Counted from the first letter of the stretch, positions 1 to 12,789 are shown. The stretch: DNA of 64,000 nt from Zantedeschia hybrid cultivar (GCA_030544215.1 JARZZO010000006.1:48398501-48462500); one strand, 5' to 3'. Made by a program: numbers and translations. Notes: generated from the sequence alone by a model not told the origin.

Positions 1-577
1 ATGTAGTAGCAGTCCTTGCAGAAGGTGTCCTTAGCATCTCATGTTAAAGGACCTACTGCACTACTGCGACACATAATATCTTGATTAACAGTTAAGACCA
101 TCTAGGAATTCTAGAGCGAATCAGTTCAGTGAACTCATTCAACCTATGAGCACCTATATGTTTGTCTCAGTGTCTCCACACTAATAGTTAGGAGACCAAC
201 TACTCTAATCACATGAGCAAAAACAACCTGTATCAGTCTATCTGAACGCTCGATGTCTGGTTCATGTATTCTATGACAGAGAACAATTTAGGACTTATGT
301 TTACAGAGGGTTACTCATTATCACAACTCCTTGTGATTTAACTATCATTGCATAAGTTCTCAGACATCATATATGTATATGGCGTAATTAGATGCACAAT
401 CGGGACATAGGCTTGAACATGTGATCCTTATTCTATCTTGGCACGAAAGAGACTATGAGATATCTCATACCTCTCAATCCTACTCTGGTCACTGACCAAC
501 TCTTGCAAGTAAACCAGTATGGAGTAGGGACTCATATTTTCATGCTCCCTTTGCAATTCATTGGTCATTGAAACCAA
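1..577 (-). mobile_element. Copia-type LTR remnant
   Basis: Diverged LTR-like sequence in reverse orientation. It shares blocks with the minus-strand copia LTR at 20601-22157, for example a shared block containing CAGTTCAGTGAACTCATTC and TGAGCACCTA, followed by the same order of shorter matches. Neither terminus is visible: the left end lies outside the window and the right end abuts the TGTT start of the next copia LTR at 578. No coding potential was seen. It is probably the target into which Copia0 inserted. Confidence 0.5.
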
Positions 578-3500
578 TGTTATCATTAGGTGGCTGCAAT
601 CCAAGAAATACTATGTATTGTTTAGTTATTAATTAAATTGGCTTATATTCATTGTGTGTGTAATTCAACTTTGCTTATTGTTTTCACGATGAAATCCATG
701 AACATGTGCAATGGTCTTTGGATTATGATCAGATCATAATTACAGTACTGAAGGTTTGTAAACACATGTTTTTAAATGTTCCTAGTTGGAGGATGTTTGA
801 GAGGGACATCGAATATCTGGTTAGACTAGTACAGGTTTCTTCAAATCATTTGATAAGGGTGATTGGTCGTATAAGTCCCTTGTGTGGAAACTATGTTGGA
901 CCTTTAGGTGCTTATTGACGAATGCATTCACTGAACTGACCTGACCATGAATCGTTGGATGGTATCTACTTAACTGTTAGCCAGCTTGATTCTTTGTGTA
1001 ACGACCCACCACCCTATAATCGGGGATCCGATTACTAAATGGGTATCGAATCATTAATTAAGAGCCAAACCAGGATCCAGATAAGTCTGGGAAATAAATA
1101 ATAAACTAAGCTAAACATTCACATCGTATCGAATTGAAAAGGAAGTGCAAGAATTAAAAATTATTACAATGCGACTTGACACAGCAAATAATTACATACT
1201 CCAACTGAAAAGAAATAATTAAGCGTACAGGCTAGAAAATAAAATAACAACTACGTCGGGGCATCCCCTGGAACAACGGCTGCTGGCGCGCAACCGAAGG
1301 CAGCACTCTCCTCGCAACGCTTGCCTGGAACCCTCACCTGAAAACCGCAGGGGTGAGTCTCATCGAAAAGACTCAGTAGGGATCCTTCGATCCCCACCGC
1401 CCACTCACGCACCCACAAGTGTAGCAACACAAATATAGGTAAATTAAACAAGTAAAGCAGTAACACAATTCCTAAATTTCGATATAAAACACATGCATTC
1501 GAAATGTAACATGCACAACTCTGAAACTATTTTACCAAGGAGCCTACAACCAGCGTCTCGGCAAAACATGCCAACCACACGGCCAAACGCGGGAAACACC
1601 GACCTGCTGAGACCAAACAGTAACCCCTCGGATAGCACGCTAGCTACTCCGGCCCAACTGGCTCTAGGTGGTTTCTGCTTCCCCCAACACGAGTGACACT
1701 CCAAGGGTACCACTCCTACACCGGTACTAGCTAACCCCGGGGTACACCAGGTGACCCTCTCTCTAGGCATCACCCCACCACTCCCACACCGGCGCTGTGT
1801 CCCTCCCACACAGACATAGGGTGGCTAAGCACTACAATTGTCACTCTAGGTCCACGGTCGCACGAAACACAACACAGTGCGATCCGATCACGTAAAAATC
1901 CTCATCCTCGAGTACGATTTCAAGCATGCATTTAACCAAACTATCTAATAGTGTGAAGATATGTTAATAGCATGAATTAATGTGATTATGTCTTGAATCG
2001 CATCGCCCAAGGTCGATGTCATTCAAGCCTCCTAAACTGGTTCATGTGAAATCTGACCTCGAAAATAGCCTAAAATGCGTCGTGATATGTAGCCGCCTTT
2101 TGAAAGGCGTCGCTGTCCTTAGTCGTCTGATAGCGACAGAAGCAGAGATAGGCTACGGGTGATTTTCACTTAAAATGCGTCGCCCATGCAAGTCGCCTTT
2201 TGAAAGGCGTCGCTGTTCCTGAACGCTCATCCGTCCAAAGACAGAGTCTGGTATTTGGGCTAAATCGCGTCGCGGGTGGAAGCCGCCTTTCTAAAAGGCG
2301 TCGCGGTACCCCGACGCCATTTAACCCTCACAGACAGGTTCTCCCTCCACTATCTCCCGATCCACGGGGTGGGATTTCCTCCCCAAAATCGTGTAAAAAC
2401 ACGAAAAATGTGAAGAATGAGGAGAAGAACCTAACTACCCATTAAAATGCCCAATTTCTCATTACATGCATTTAGTATTTTCACCCCAAGAAAACCCCTA
2501 AACAGGCTCCAAAGCGGGAAAACATGGTTTTTAAACGAAATACAACGGGGTTCGTCACCTTACCGGTTACTCGAACTTCTCCTAGCTCCAAGCCGCCAAC
2601 CCGCCTCGCCACACGCCATCGTCAGTACTGCCGTGGACGCCGTTACTCTACCGGGACTTCGGCCGCTGTCCGGAGAGAAGTGCGCCACGGAGGAAGTGGT
2701 GGTGGTAGTGGAGGAAGTTGGTAGGTTAATGGAATGGAGGGAGAGGAGGAATGGAGAGAGGAAAGGAAGGAGGGGGAAAAAGGGTCGCCGGCTCGCCGGA
2801 GGGAAGAGAGGAGAGAGAAGAGAGAGGAGAGAATGAGGGAAATAAGGGAGGGTTCGCGGGGTCAAGCAGAAACTGGGTAAAACACGTCGTGCAAGTCCGA
2901 CGTCATTCAGATGATAAGACCGGGCCGTACACTGACAAACCAGGGTTGTACTCTAAATGGCGTCGTCCATCCAAGATGCCATTCAAACGATAAGATCGGG
3001 GCCGTACTCCAGCGCCCCAAGGCCAGCCCACGTGGCACAGCCTAAAACATGTCTACGTTGCTGGATGCCATTTAAACCGCGTCGAGCAAGCTCGACGCGA
3101 AACAGGAACTAAGTTTCAGCCCCCTCAGGGCCCAAACTAAGAGATCCGACCCCGAAACTGACCCGATAACTGGATCTGAAAATCTCAATCCTTACACTTT
3201 GTCACGGTTATGTGGTTGGTCCTTGGACCTAAGACACAAAGGTTGGTAGGTCTCTGAGCTTTGACCTTGACTAATGAATCCTTAACTATGGGATATCAAT
3301 AAGTTAAGTGATTGGGTTCAGGGAGATACCCTTGAAGGTAATTGTGTGGTTAACAAGGATCATTCGCTTTCGGTAAAAGGTGAGAGAATGTTCAGGGAAT
3401 GATGCAGTTTTAAGGTCTTAACCAGGGCAGATACTAAATCAGATAAGGAGTTATATGATATAGTTTAGCGGCATCTGATTCAAGTGAATCGACCAGCTAG

Positions 3501-4339
3501 GGTTTAACAGTTAACCATGCCCTAAGTCGATTCGGGAACACTATACGGATGAAGGATTATATCCCCATGGTAACCAGTGACGGAAAGGTTCCATTAGTGG
3601 GTTGCAGAACCCCAATGCCTTCGAGGTTCACACAGTTTTGCTTGGCACTTAATGTGATCGGAGGTCCGTCCGAATTTAATGTGGGACATTAAATTCGGCT
3701 AATTAATTAATATATGGATAATAATTAATTTAATGAGTCAGTAACGAGTTATTGAGCTTAATGGGCCATTAACTAGAGTGGTATTTGGGCTTAGAGAGTC
3801 ACAGGCAAAAGGTCTTCAGTCGACAAGTTATTTAATGGGTTTTATATTAACTGTGGGTTTTTTCTGAAAAACCGCAAAGCCATTTAATATAAAAGTACAG
3901 CTGCTAGGTAAGAGGCCATGCACTCTAACCTAGTTGCAGTCGCCCCCACTCTCTCTCCTCTCTCCCTAGCCACCCCCCTCAGAGGGCGCTGCCCTGGTGA
4001 ATCTGCTCTGTCTCTCGTCGGCACCGCTTCCCATCAGACGAGAACTCTGTATCCACATGTCGTGGAGAATTACGTGCAGCCAGTCCGGATTCGCATACAT
4101 TGCACTGAGCAAAGAAGTGAGCATGATCCGTCGAGAGGAAGACCGCGTAGATACTGCTAGAGACTGGGCACCTATGCGACTTGTGGCAGCACACCGATGA
4201 AACCACACGCACATGGATTCGAATCCACGCAAGGTGAAAACTTGTTTCACTTCTGATCCGTTCTTGATATTCAAAATGACATGGGATCCCATTATTTTAA
4301 TTTCCACTGTGTTCCCGTTCCTGCCGCGAGATCCTAATA
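578..4339 (+). mobile_element. Copia0 5' LTR, split by a solo Tekay LTR
   Basis: The LTR starts TGTTATCATTAGGTGGC, equivalent to TGTTAGTTTTAGGTGGC in Copia2, and ends just before a primer site at 4341; its expected terminal CA reads TA. The span minus the inserted solo LTR (997-3196) and one 5-bp duplication is 1557 bp, the same length as the Copia1 3' LTR. The right part resembles the corresponding part of the LTR at 38711-40252. It is older and more diverged than the Copia2 LTRs. The possible target duplication at 573-577 (ACCAA) has no partner, because the 3' end of the element is lost. Confidence 0.8.
997..3196 (-). mobile_element. Solo Tekay-type gypsy LTR
   Basis: A 2200-bp LTR in reverse orientation, beginning TGTAACGACCC and ending CAATCCTTACA, the complements of the ends of the Gypsy1 LTRs. 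It is flanked by identical 5-bp duplications CTTTG at 992-996 and 3197-3201, and the copia LTR resumes directly after it. With no internal domain, this is a solo LTR left by LTR-LTR recombination. It contains several 9-10-9 dyads, for example 2263-2290 (AATCGCGTC / GCCGCCTTT) and 2294-2321 (AAAGGCGTC / GACGCCATT). Open frames inside it are accidental. Confidence 0.9.
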
Positions 4340-4340
4340 G

Positions 4341-4352
4341 TGGTATCAAACC
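4341..4352 (+). promoter_or_regulatory. Copia0 primer binding site
   Basis: TGGTATCAAACC lies one base after the LTR end. It matches TGGTATCAGAGC, the sequence complementary to the 3' end of initiator Met-tRNA, in 10 of 12 positions. It marks the start of the internal region. Confidence 0.75.
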
Positions 4353-6680
4353 CAGATTCCATTATGTTCTTTGCCATTTCGATCTCCAAAATTTACTTTT
4401 CTTGTAGTATTCAATGCAAGTAGTTCGATTTTGATGTGAGAACTGTGTTCATGTGATGAACACAAATAATTTAGTTATTTTAATTATGAAAAATCATAAT
4501 TCTTTTGGAGTTTTTTGTGTTCTTCGTAGGACGAAGAACAATGGTTTGTGGCTTCTTTTTGGCCAATTCCCATGTGGTGAGGAAGGTAACTGAGGGTCTT
4601 GGTATGACTAGGGACCCGCCGGTCATCGCTAGCACAGGCTACCAATGCCAGAGAAGGCGGCTTGATGGTGATCGACCGACCTCTTCTTTTTCCTCCTTCC
4701 CGGCCTGCAGAGTTTGAGAAAGGGGGGAAAAGGAGGCTCGGGCACCCATAGGTTTAGGGGGCACTGCAGGCAAGCCTTTTGGCACTAGGGGAGTTGCCGG
4801 CGGCGTCGTGCGGTGCCAAGGGCTATGGCTGTCGGGGCCTGCGACCGTCGCTGAAGGGGAAGGCCGCGCTGCCGGACTCCCTGCAACAGGGAGCCTACGA
4901 CGGCACAGGACTAACCTATCGGGGGGCTAGGATTTCCTAGCCCGCTCGACGGGTCCGGCTTGGTTGGACACTAGCCCGGACCAGTGGGTCTGAGCCAGGC
5001 CCAGCAGTGCTAGGCTTCCCCTCCTGGGGGGGCTGGGTCCGAGCCTAGGGTTGGGCCTGGTTTGGCCCTAGTCCAAACCAGGCCCAGTCAGTTGAGCCCT
5101 ATTTGGGCCCTTTTTCCCAGGGGCCCATTAAAATTTTTTAAAAAAGGGAAATTTGGTTTTGTTTTAAAAAGGCTACTTTTTAAATTCAACCAAATTCATG
5201 CTTTAATTTTATTAGGCCAATTTAAAATTACAGATTATTATTAAATTGACAAGAGTTGTGAATTTAAAATATTAATCTAAGTTGTTAGATTAATGACAAA
5301 TTCTTATAGTAATCTAATTGTTAGATTGCTCGAATTATTAGAAGTGTTCTTACATTGCATGGAATATTGTTGAACTATTTATTTTGGAGTGTGTGCATAT
5401 GAGATGTGTATTTAATGCTTTTAAATTTGATTTAATTGCATGTTTATATTAATTAAGTAAAATTTCAAAATTTAAATACCAATTTTATTGGAACCAAAAT
5501 TTTTGGAAGCCAAAAAATATTTATTTTTGGAAAGCTTTTATTTAGCCATGTGATGAGCTATTTCTTGCGTGGTTTGGTTAATAAAATACACTGTGGTCAT
5601 AAATATGCACTTCATGGGATGTACAAATGTGGATTATGGATATATGATTATTTTTTATTAATTGTTAATAAATAAAGGTCTGCGAACCTCTCCCTCTCTC
5701 ATACTCCGATATACTTCTACCTCCCTCCATTATGTATTCGCCATAAGGCCTTTTTAAAATTTACATATAAATTAAAATTTTGTTGTAATTTGATCAAGGC
5801 AACGGAGGAAGGAGCAATGATGAACCACAACTGCAACCAAGAAGGCTATCTAATGGAGATCCTTTTGCCTATGTGTTTGTCGGTTTTCTAATATAAATGT
5901 TATATTAGAATGTGTGTGCGTTTGACTTATTGACTCCAGTCAAACCACTGTGTTATCTATGACCACACTCGACATGTATGTGATACTTTGTTTTTATTTG
6001 ATTATGAATCAAACGTCTACGTAATGTATATAGTAAATATATATGTTATATTTATATACTATCACCTAGGATGAGATCAAAGTAAAATAAACAAAACCTT
6101 CAACTTAACATCAAAGCCGGAGTGCGAGTCATTGAGAATGCATCGCGTGGGTCTCCATCATTATAGTTTTTAGGATTCGATTTAGTGATGACAGTTTCTT
6201 GTGTTTCCCCGAGATCTGTCATGGTCTGATGAAGGAACTAAAAATTGTAGAATGATGATGCCTTTAGATTAGATAAAGGAACGATGCAGCTATCTTTGCG
6301 TTTTCCCAGGAGCTGCATCCTAATCTATTCCATCATATAATGATGGTAATGCTTAGACCAATGATAATGGTTTATTGTGTTTCCCAAGACCATTATAGAC
6401 CTGGAAGCCAAAGTATGATCATATATTGCAAGGAGTTATAAGTACCATGAGATGGTTACCTAAGATTATAGTATAATACTTGTGTTTCTCCAAGGTCATA
6501 CTATGAGTCTTAGAGATTCTCATCTCTGCTAGGAGACCGTCAGCATCTCCCGTTCTATATATCTAAAGGTTATACAATCTCACAAAAATTAGTAGGAGTA
6601 AAACTAGATGAAAGTCCATATCTTATTTTAATAAATAATTGAATATTTGCTCATTGTAATTTAATCTCCTATAGGCTAAA
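4353..6680 (+). other. Copia0 untranslated leader
   Basis: A non-coding leader of about 2.3 kb between the primer site and gag. It is GC-rich at about 4600-5130 and AT-rich afterwards, the same layout as the leaders of Copia1, Copia2 and Copia3. It contains the conserved hairpin at 4519-4539 and a short version of the AT-rich hairpin array: 5271-5294 (spacer 4), AATCTAA-ttg-TTAGATT at 5311-5327, and a degraded one near 5340. The stretch 6070-6660 aligns loosely with the pre-gag leader of Copia2. Confidence 0.6.
4519..4539 (+). repeat. Leader hairpin, Copia0
   Basis: Arms GTTCTTCGT and ACGAAGAAC pair perfectly around the 3-nt loop AGG, 178 nt downstream of the primer site. The same hairpin sits at the matching place in Copia1, Copia2 and Copia3. 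Confidence 0.7.
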
Positions 6681-7480
6681 ATGTGGCACCATAACCCGTT
6701 GTGTGGCATACTAGATGCCAATTGATTGACAGGCCCAAATTACTCTGATTGGTTCAAGAACCTGAAGATTGTCCTCACGTTTGAGCAAATTGCCTATGTC
6801 CTGGAAGATGATCCTCCTACTGACTAGGCGTTAGATGTCCCAAAAGATGATATCTTGTCATATGAGAAATGGAAGGAAGACTCCACCATGGCCCAAAGCA
6901 ACATGCTTGCCTCCATGAGCAATGAGTTGCAGAGGCAGGACGTAGAGATAGATGCAAGATCCATTATGTTCCATCTGAAGGAGTTGTTTGGTGAGCAGAG
7001 TAGAATCGAGAGATATGAGATATCAAAGAATCTATTCAAGGCTCATATAGTAGAGGGATCTTTAGTGCAGACCCACATGCTGGAGATGATTAAGTGGATA
7101 GAAAGGTTAGATGCTCTTAGAGTTCCACTTTCCAAATAGATGCATACTGATCTTGTTCTTGCTTCTCTTCCACAATCATATGCATAGTTCATTATTAATT
7201 TTAACATGAATAAGATTCAAACATCTCTGGCTGAATTACTGAACATTCTGAAGATGGCAGAGGAGAACCTTGTGAAGGAAAATCCCCAAGTCCTTATGGT
7301 TGGTAAGACCAACAAAAAGATGAAGGCAGTTCAAGCCTTCAAGAAAGGCAAGGAAAAGAAATAGGAAAAGCCAAAGGTTGCTAAAAAGGACAAAGGTAAG
7401 GGAGCTGAAAAGGATGATTGATTCTATTATCATCAGAAGGGCCATTGGAAGAGAAATTGTAAAAAATATCTCAAAGACAA
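6681..7480 (+). pseudogene. gag: Copia0 gag, decayed but full-length
   Basis: Capsid/nucleocapsid gene of a Ty1-copia element. The frame opens at ATG 6681 and keeps the copia gag signature GPNYSDWFKNLK near its N-terminus, then an open segment at 6855-7139 (WKEDSTMAQSNMLASM, IVEGSLVQTHMLEMI), and ends in a lysine-rich basic region followed by a zinc knuckle. The knuckle is damaged: the first Cys codon reads TGA and the second Cys is Tyr, leaving GHWKRNC. Several in-frame stops interrupt it. This is the only copia copy in the window with the central part of gag; Copia1 and Copia2 lack about 520 nt here. Confidence 0.8.
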
Positions 7481-9005
7481 GGCTCAAAGAAAGGTGAAGC
7501 AGCATGACGCTTCAGGTATTTATATGATTGATATTAATTTGTCAGTTAGAGATTATACATCATGGGTATTAGATACTGGATGTGTTTCTCATATCTGCAA
7601 TAATGTGCAGGTGTTGACGAGAAGTTGTAAGCTGAGGGCAGGCGAGGTGGAGGTGAGTCTAAGTAACGGCGCAAGAGTTGCGGCGATCGCTGTAGGAACA
7701 ATGAATCTAATGCTACCATCTGGAAACTATTTATCATTATATGATTGTTATTATGTACCTAGCATAATAAAGAACATCATATCTATTTCTTGTTTAGATA
7801 ATATTGGGTACAATTTATCCATTGAGAACAAATGTTGTTCAATTTATTTTAGAAATAAAATAGTTATTTTTGTTTCTTTATGCAATGGACTGTACTTGAT
7901 GGATGTGTCTCATGAGAGTCTTAATGTCGATAGTGCTCTTAAGAAGTACAAGTGTAAAGTGAATAGAGCCTCCCTATGGCATTGTAGGCTTGGTCATATT
8001 AGAGAAAATAGACTTCAAATATTACATAAATATAGATATTTAGATCCATTTGATTGTGAATCATATGCAACTTATAAGTCATCTTTGATGGGTAAAATGA
8101 CTAAATCCTTATTTATTGGAAGTGGAGAACGAGCCAAAGACATATTGGAACTAATAAATTCTGATGTATGTGGTCTCATGTCTACTCAGGCCATTGGTGG
8201 CTTCCCCTATTTAATTATATTCGCTGATGATTTCGCAAGGTATGGCTTTATATATATAATGAAGTAAAAATGAAAAGCATTTGAGAAATTCAGAGACTTT
8301 AAGAATGAAGTGGAGAAAGAAACTAGAAAGTGTATCAAAACCATCTGATCAGATTGAGGTGGGGAATACTTAAGTACATAGTTCACACGGTACCTCGGTA
8401 CCTAAAGGATAATGGTATCCTTTCTCAGCTTACACATCCTTATACACCTCAGATGAATAGTATATCAAAAAGGAGGAATTGTACATTGATGGAAATGGTG
8501 CGTTCAATGATGAGAATGTCTAAATTACCAATGTCCTTGTGGGGATATGTACTTAGTCTGCTATGTATTTCCTAAATAGAGTATCCAGTAAATCTATTGA
8601 ATCCACTACATATGAGATATGGAAAGGAAGGAAACCAGACCTTAAGCATGTTAAAGTTTGGAGATGTCCTGCTTATGTTAAAAGATGTGATTTGGATAAG
8701 CTAGAGTCCAGAACTGACAAGTGTAGATTTGTGGGGTACCGAGGGAAACCTACGGTTACTACTTTTATCAATTTGACGAACAAAAGGTGTTTGTCGCCAA
8801 GAGAACTATCTTCTTGGAGGAAGATTATATTCTTTAAAAGGATAGTGGGAGTAAAGCAACTATAGAAGAAGTTCCAGACCCACAAACTATCACAGGTTTA
8901 TCGGATGAACTGTCAGTTTCTGAACCTATTCAAGTACACACACAGGAACCTCATAGGTCTTTTAGAGTACCTAAACTACCCGAGAGATATGTTGGATATA
9001 TCAGT
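7481..9005 (+). pseudogene. pol: Copia0 pol, 5' part (protease-integrase), truncated
   Basis: Follows gag in the same frame. The protease has WVLDTGCVSHIC (active-site DTG). The GAG-pre-integrase zinc motif reads LWHCRLGHI, and the integrase core begins with SDVCGLM and FADDFARYGF. Later integrase pieces in other frames carry TPYTPQMNS and SRTDKCRFVGY. At least two frameshifts lie between 8267 and 8563, and further stops follow. The gene ends at 9005, just after LPERYVGY, where the Tekay LTR of Gypsy2 begins; reverse transcriptase and RNase H are absent. The corresponding intact junction in Copia2 is near 44640. Confidence 0.85.
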
Positions 9006-11096
9006 TGTAAGGACTGAGGTTTCGGATCCGGTTATCAGGTTGATTTCAGTGTCGGACCCCTAGGTTTGTGCCATTGTGTGGATGGGGACGCGATTTTGAA
9101 TGGTGTCGGTCTAGGGAGACGCCATTTAGGAGCTTTGCAGGGGTGCCGCATGGGCGGGCGTGGGGGAGCGTATGTACGGCCCCAGTCGTGTCGTCTGAAT
9201 GGCGTCTTGCATAGATGACGCCATTTAGAGATCTGCCAGTATACGATCCGCGTCCTGTCGTCTGAACGGCATCTTCCTAGAATGACGCGATTTAGACTTG
9301 TTCGGTTTGACGCCCGAGCCTTCCCTCCTTTCTCTCATTTATCTCATTCTCTCTCTCTCTCTCTCCGAACCCTCTGACACCCCTGCCCCTTCTCCTTCTC
9401 TTCCTCTCCCCATTCCTCCTCTTCCTCCACTCCATCAACCTCCTAACCCTCACCACTACCACCACCATCTCCTCTGCGACACTTTGCTCTTCGGACGGCG
9501 GCCGACGTTCTAGTGGAGTGACGACATCTATGGTGGTATCGGTGGCAGCTTGAGGGTGTAGCGGCGACGGCTTGGAGCTAGGAGGAATTCAAATAACAAG
9601 TAGGGTGACGATCTTTGTTGTGTTTTTTTTAAAACTATGATTTTCCCGCTTTGAAGCATGCGATGTATATGTATTGTTTTTTGGTAGAAAGCATGTTTTA
9701 AGGGATTTTTTAATGAAAATGAGTATTTTTATGAAATGGGGTTTTGGGTGATAATTGGTTATTAAACTTCTCCCCTTGTCTCCTTTGCGTTTTTTGAGTG
9801 TTTTGGGGAGAAAAGGACCCTTGGTTTGGCTCGGTGGAACACAATTTCAAGTGTTAAATGGCGTCGAGACCAGGTGACGTCATTTACAATGGCGTCAAGA
9901 CCAGGTGACGCGATTCAACAACCCAATTTATCGGTTCTCGAGGCCAGCGTGGGATAAAGAGCTGCATGATGTCGGCCATAGGCGACGCCATTCAGGCCAG
10001 TATCCCTGGTCCAAGTGGCTTAGCAAAAACTAAACCAGTTTAGGGATCTTAAATGAGGTCGGCCACAGGCGACGCAATTCAAGACAAAACTCCATAAATT
10101 CATGAAGTTAACATGTGTTTACATCACTAGATAACTCAGTTAAATGCATGTTTGATACCATACTTCGAGTAAGAGGATTTCCACGTGACCGGATCACACT
10201 GCGTTGTGTTTTGTGCGATCGTGGACCTAGAGTGACAATTATTAGCGCTTAGGCACCCTGTGTTGGTGTGGGAGTGACAAAGCGCTGGTGTGGGAGTGGT
10301 GGGGTGACACCTAGAGAGAGGATCACCTGGTATATCCCGGGGTATAGCTAGTACTAGTGTGGGAGTGGTACATTCGGAGTGTCACTCGTGGCAGGGAGGA
10401 GCATAACCACCTAGAGCTAGACAAGCTGGAGCACCTAGCGCGCTATCCGTGGAGTTGCTGTGCCATCCCAGCGGGTTGGTGTTTTTCGCGTTCGGCTGTG
10501 TGGTTTGTGTGTTTAGCCGAGACGCTGGTTGTAGACTCCGTGGTGTAGTGGTTTCAGAGTTGTGCATATTCCATTAACAAATACATGTGTTTTATATCGG
10601 AATTTGGAAATTTTTGGGAGTTGTGTTTACTGCTTTACTTATTTAATTGCTTATTCGTGTTGTTGCACTTGTGGGTGCGTGAGTGGGTGGTAGGGATCAG
10701 AGGATCCCTACTGAGTCCATTTCGATGAGACTCACCCCTGTAGTTTTCAGGTGAGGGTTCCAAGTAGGCATAGCATGGAGGGGTCTCGTCTCAAGTTGGG
10801 CGCCAGTAGCCATCATTCTGGGGTATGCTCCGGTGTAGTTGTTATTTCCTTTTCAGTCCTGTACGCTTAATTATTTCTTTTTCAGTTGGAATATGTAATT
10901 ATTTGCTGAGTCGAGTCGAATTGTAATGATTTTTAATTCTTGCACTTCATTTACAATTCGATGTGTTGTGTATTGTTTAGCTTAGTTCATCATTTATTTT
11001 GTAAACTTATCGAGATCCTGGCTTGGTTCCAGATTTTAATGATTCAATACCTATTTAGTACTTGGATCCCCGATTATAGGGTGACGGGTCGTTACA
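9006..11096 (+). mobile_element. Gypsy2 5' LTR (Tekay-type)
   Basis: A 2091-bp LTR from TGTAAGGACTGAG to GGGTCGTTACA, followed by a primer site at 11099. It interrupts the copia pol gene. It has the same internal landmarks as the Gypsy1 LTRs: dyads near each end, a polypyrimidine tract at about 9315-9450, and the block AGTGTCACTCG near 10378. Dyads with a 10-nt spacer include AATGGCGTC / GACGTCATT near 9857. The possible target duplication TCAGT (9001-9005) cannot be tested because the 3' end is missing. Confidence 0.85.
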
Positions 11097-11098
11097 GT

Positions 11099-11110
11099 TG
11101 GTATCAGAAC
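11099..11110 (+). promoter_or_regulatory. Gypsy2 primer binding site
   Basis: TGGTATCAGAAC, two bases after the LTR end, differs by one base from the Met-tRNA primer site TGGTATCAGAGC seen at 52876 in Gypsy1. Confidence 0.75.
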
Positions 11111-11253
11111 ATTCGGTTTGGCAAATAGATGAATAACTAGGTTAAATATCGTAATTTCAACAAATAAATACATTATCCTATACAGGCACGACGCTCGTGT
11201 AGGTTTTGGGTTCTAATTAGAAATTTTTTATTCTTGTGACTGTAGGTGATTAG

Positions 11254-12789
11254 ATGGCTCCTAGGAAGAGAGTGTCAGTTATTAGGGAGCAGAGAGATGT
11301 TCCTAGTGGGTCTGAGGCCGGTAGGCCGAATATGGAGCGTTTTATGGAGGCTATGACGGATATGATCTAGATTTCAAACTCGAGACCCTAGTGAGAGTTC
11401 TAGTGCTCGGGGAGGGCCTTCAACTACTCTGGAGAAATTCCTGAAGCTGAAGCCGTATCATTTTACCGGCCGTCCCAACCCTGATGAGGCCATTCATTGG
11501 CTAAAGGAATTAGAGAAAACTTTAGATACCATGGACTGTGCGGCAGTTGAGAGGACTCCGTTGGCTACCTTCATGTTGAAGGATGATGCTTATGACTAGT
11601 GGACTACTTTGTAGAGCTTGTCTTATGCAGATAGGAATCTCAGGGAGATTCAGTGGGAGACATTTGTGGAGAAGTTCAATGGGCAGTACTTCCCTAGGCA
11701 TGTCTAGAAGGCCAAGGAGGGGGATTTTATGGAGTTGACCCAAGGCAGTATGATGGTGCTCGAGTACCAGATGAAGTTCGTTGCTTTAGGACGGCTTATA
11801 CCCTTCATCTCGGGGGATGAGGAGCGTCAGGATGAGAGGTTCGTGGACGGACTGAGGTCCAACTTGAGGAGTTTTGCGGCGTCCCACTATTGTACGGACC
11901 TAGCATCGGCGAGTAAGTGTGTCGCAGCAGTGGAGGCACATCACGATCAGTTGGCTCGGGAGAGGGGACTGGCTACTCAGGGACCAGCATACGGCAAGGG
12001 GAAGACAGCAGCAACGGCAACAACTCCTTCGTCTGGATCGGGATCGTCTTCACTCAGCTCCAGATTTAGGAGGTTCTTTCAAGGTGGTGGCGGCAGCAAC
12101 AGTAGTAGTGGCAGTAGCAGACCCAGGCAGATGCAGCAGAGTCTTTTGGTACCCAGCACACAGCAGGAGGCAGCACAGAGACTGTCAAACGCATGTCTCC
12201 ATTGTAGTGGTACTCATGGTTGGGAGGTATTATACTTGTGGCCAACATGACTATTTGGCGAGGTATTGCCTGCAGGGGCGTGGTCAGGGGCAGGGACCGG
12301 GAGATCAGAAGAAGCCGAGGACCCAAGGGAGAGTTGTCGCTATCACTAGGAAGGAGGCTCACGCATCCAACTTAGTGAAAGGTACACTTTCTGTCCTTGG
12401 GAACTCCGCGCATGTGTTGATTGATTCGGGTGCTTCGCATTCCTTTATTTTCGAGCAGTTCATAGATGTTCTTTCTGTACCCGTTAATGAGTTATCTGAT
12501 GGATTGATGGTTGAGGTTCCTTATGGAGATTTCATATTGACTTATAATTGTATGAATGAGGTTCCCTTGACCATTGAGGGTCATCAGTTACTTGCCTAGT
12601 TAGTTGTGCTTGTCATTCGTGACTTTGACGTCATCTTGGACATGAACTGGTTGGAGGCTTATTATGCCGAGGTGGACTGCCACAAGAAGAGGGTGAGCTT
12701 CTCCATCCCGAACATCCCGGACTTCTACTTCAAAAGTATTAGGCTCTCTTCTCGTGGTATTCTTATTTTTGCTTTTAAGGCCCAGAAGT
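11254..12789 (+). pseudogene. gag: Gypsy2 gag-protease, truncated
   Basis: Tekay-lineage gag and protease. The start ATG gives MAPRKRVSVIREQ, matching MAPRKRMPVIRER in Gypsy1. Gag continues through RFMEAM and DTMDCAAVER-like sequence and ELTQGSMMVLEYQMKF (11729 on), then a zinc knuckle YTCGQHDYLARYC whose first Cys reads Tyr. The protease keeps the canonical DSGASHSF (Asp at 12423). Frames shift between gag segments and there are several stops, including TAG at 11705-11707, shared with Gypsy1. After the protease the sequence runs into VIRDFDVILDMNWLEAYYAEVD and stops at FAFKAQKL, where the Tat-like LTR begins at 12790. RT, RNase H and integrase are missing. Confidence 0.85.

Noticed and set aside
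2560..2865. Ser/Pro/Leu-rich open frames in LTRs (also 16414-16805, 30167-30472, 51098-51383, 57928-58167, 59847-60344, 62854-63144)
   Set aside because: All fall in the same polypyrimidine tract of Tekay LTRs; frames and lengths vary with indels, as expected for composition-driven open reading.
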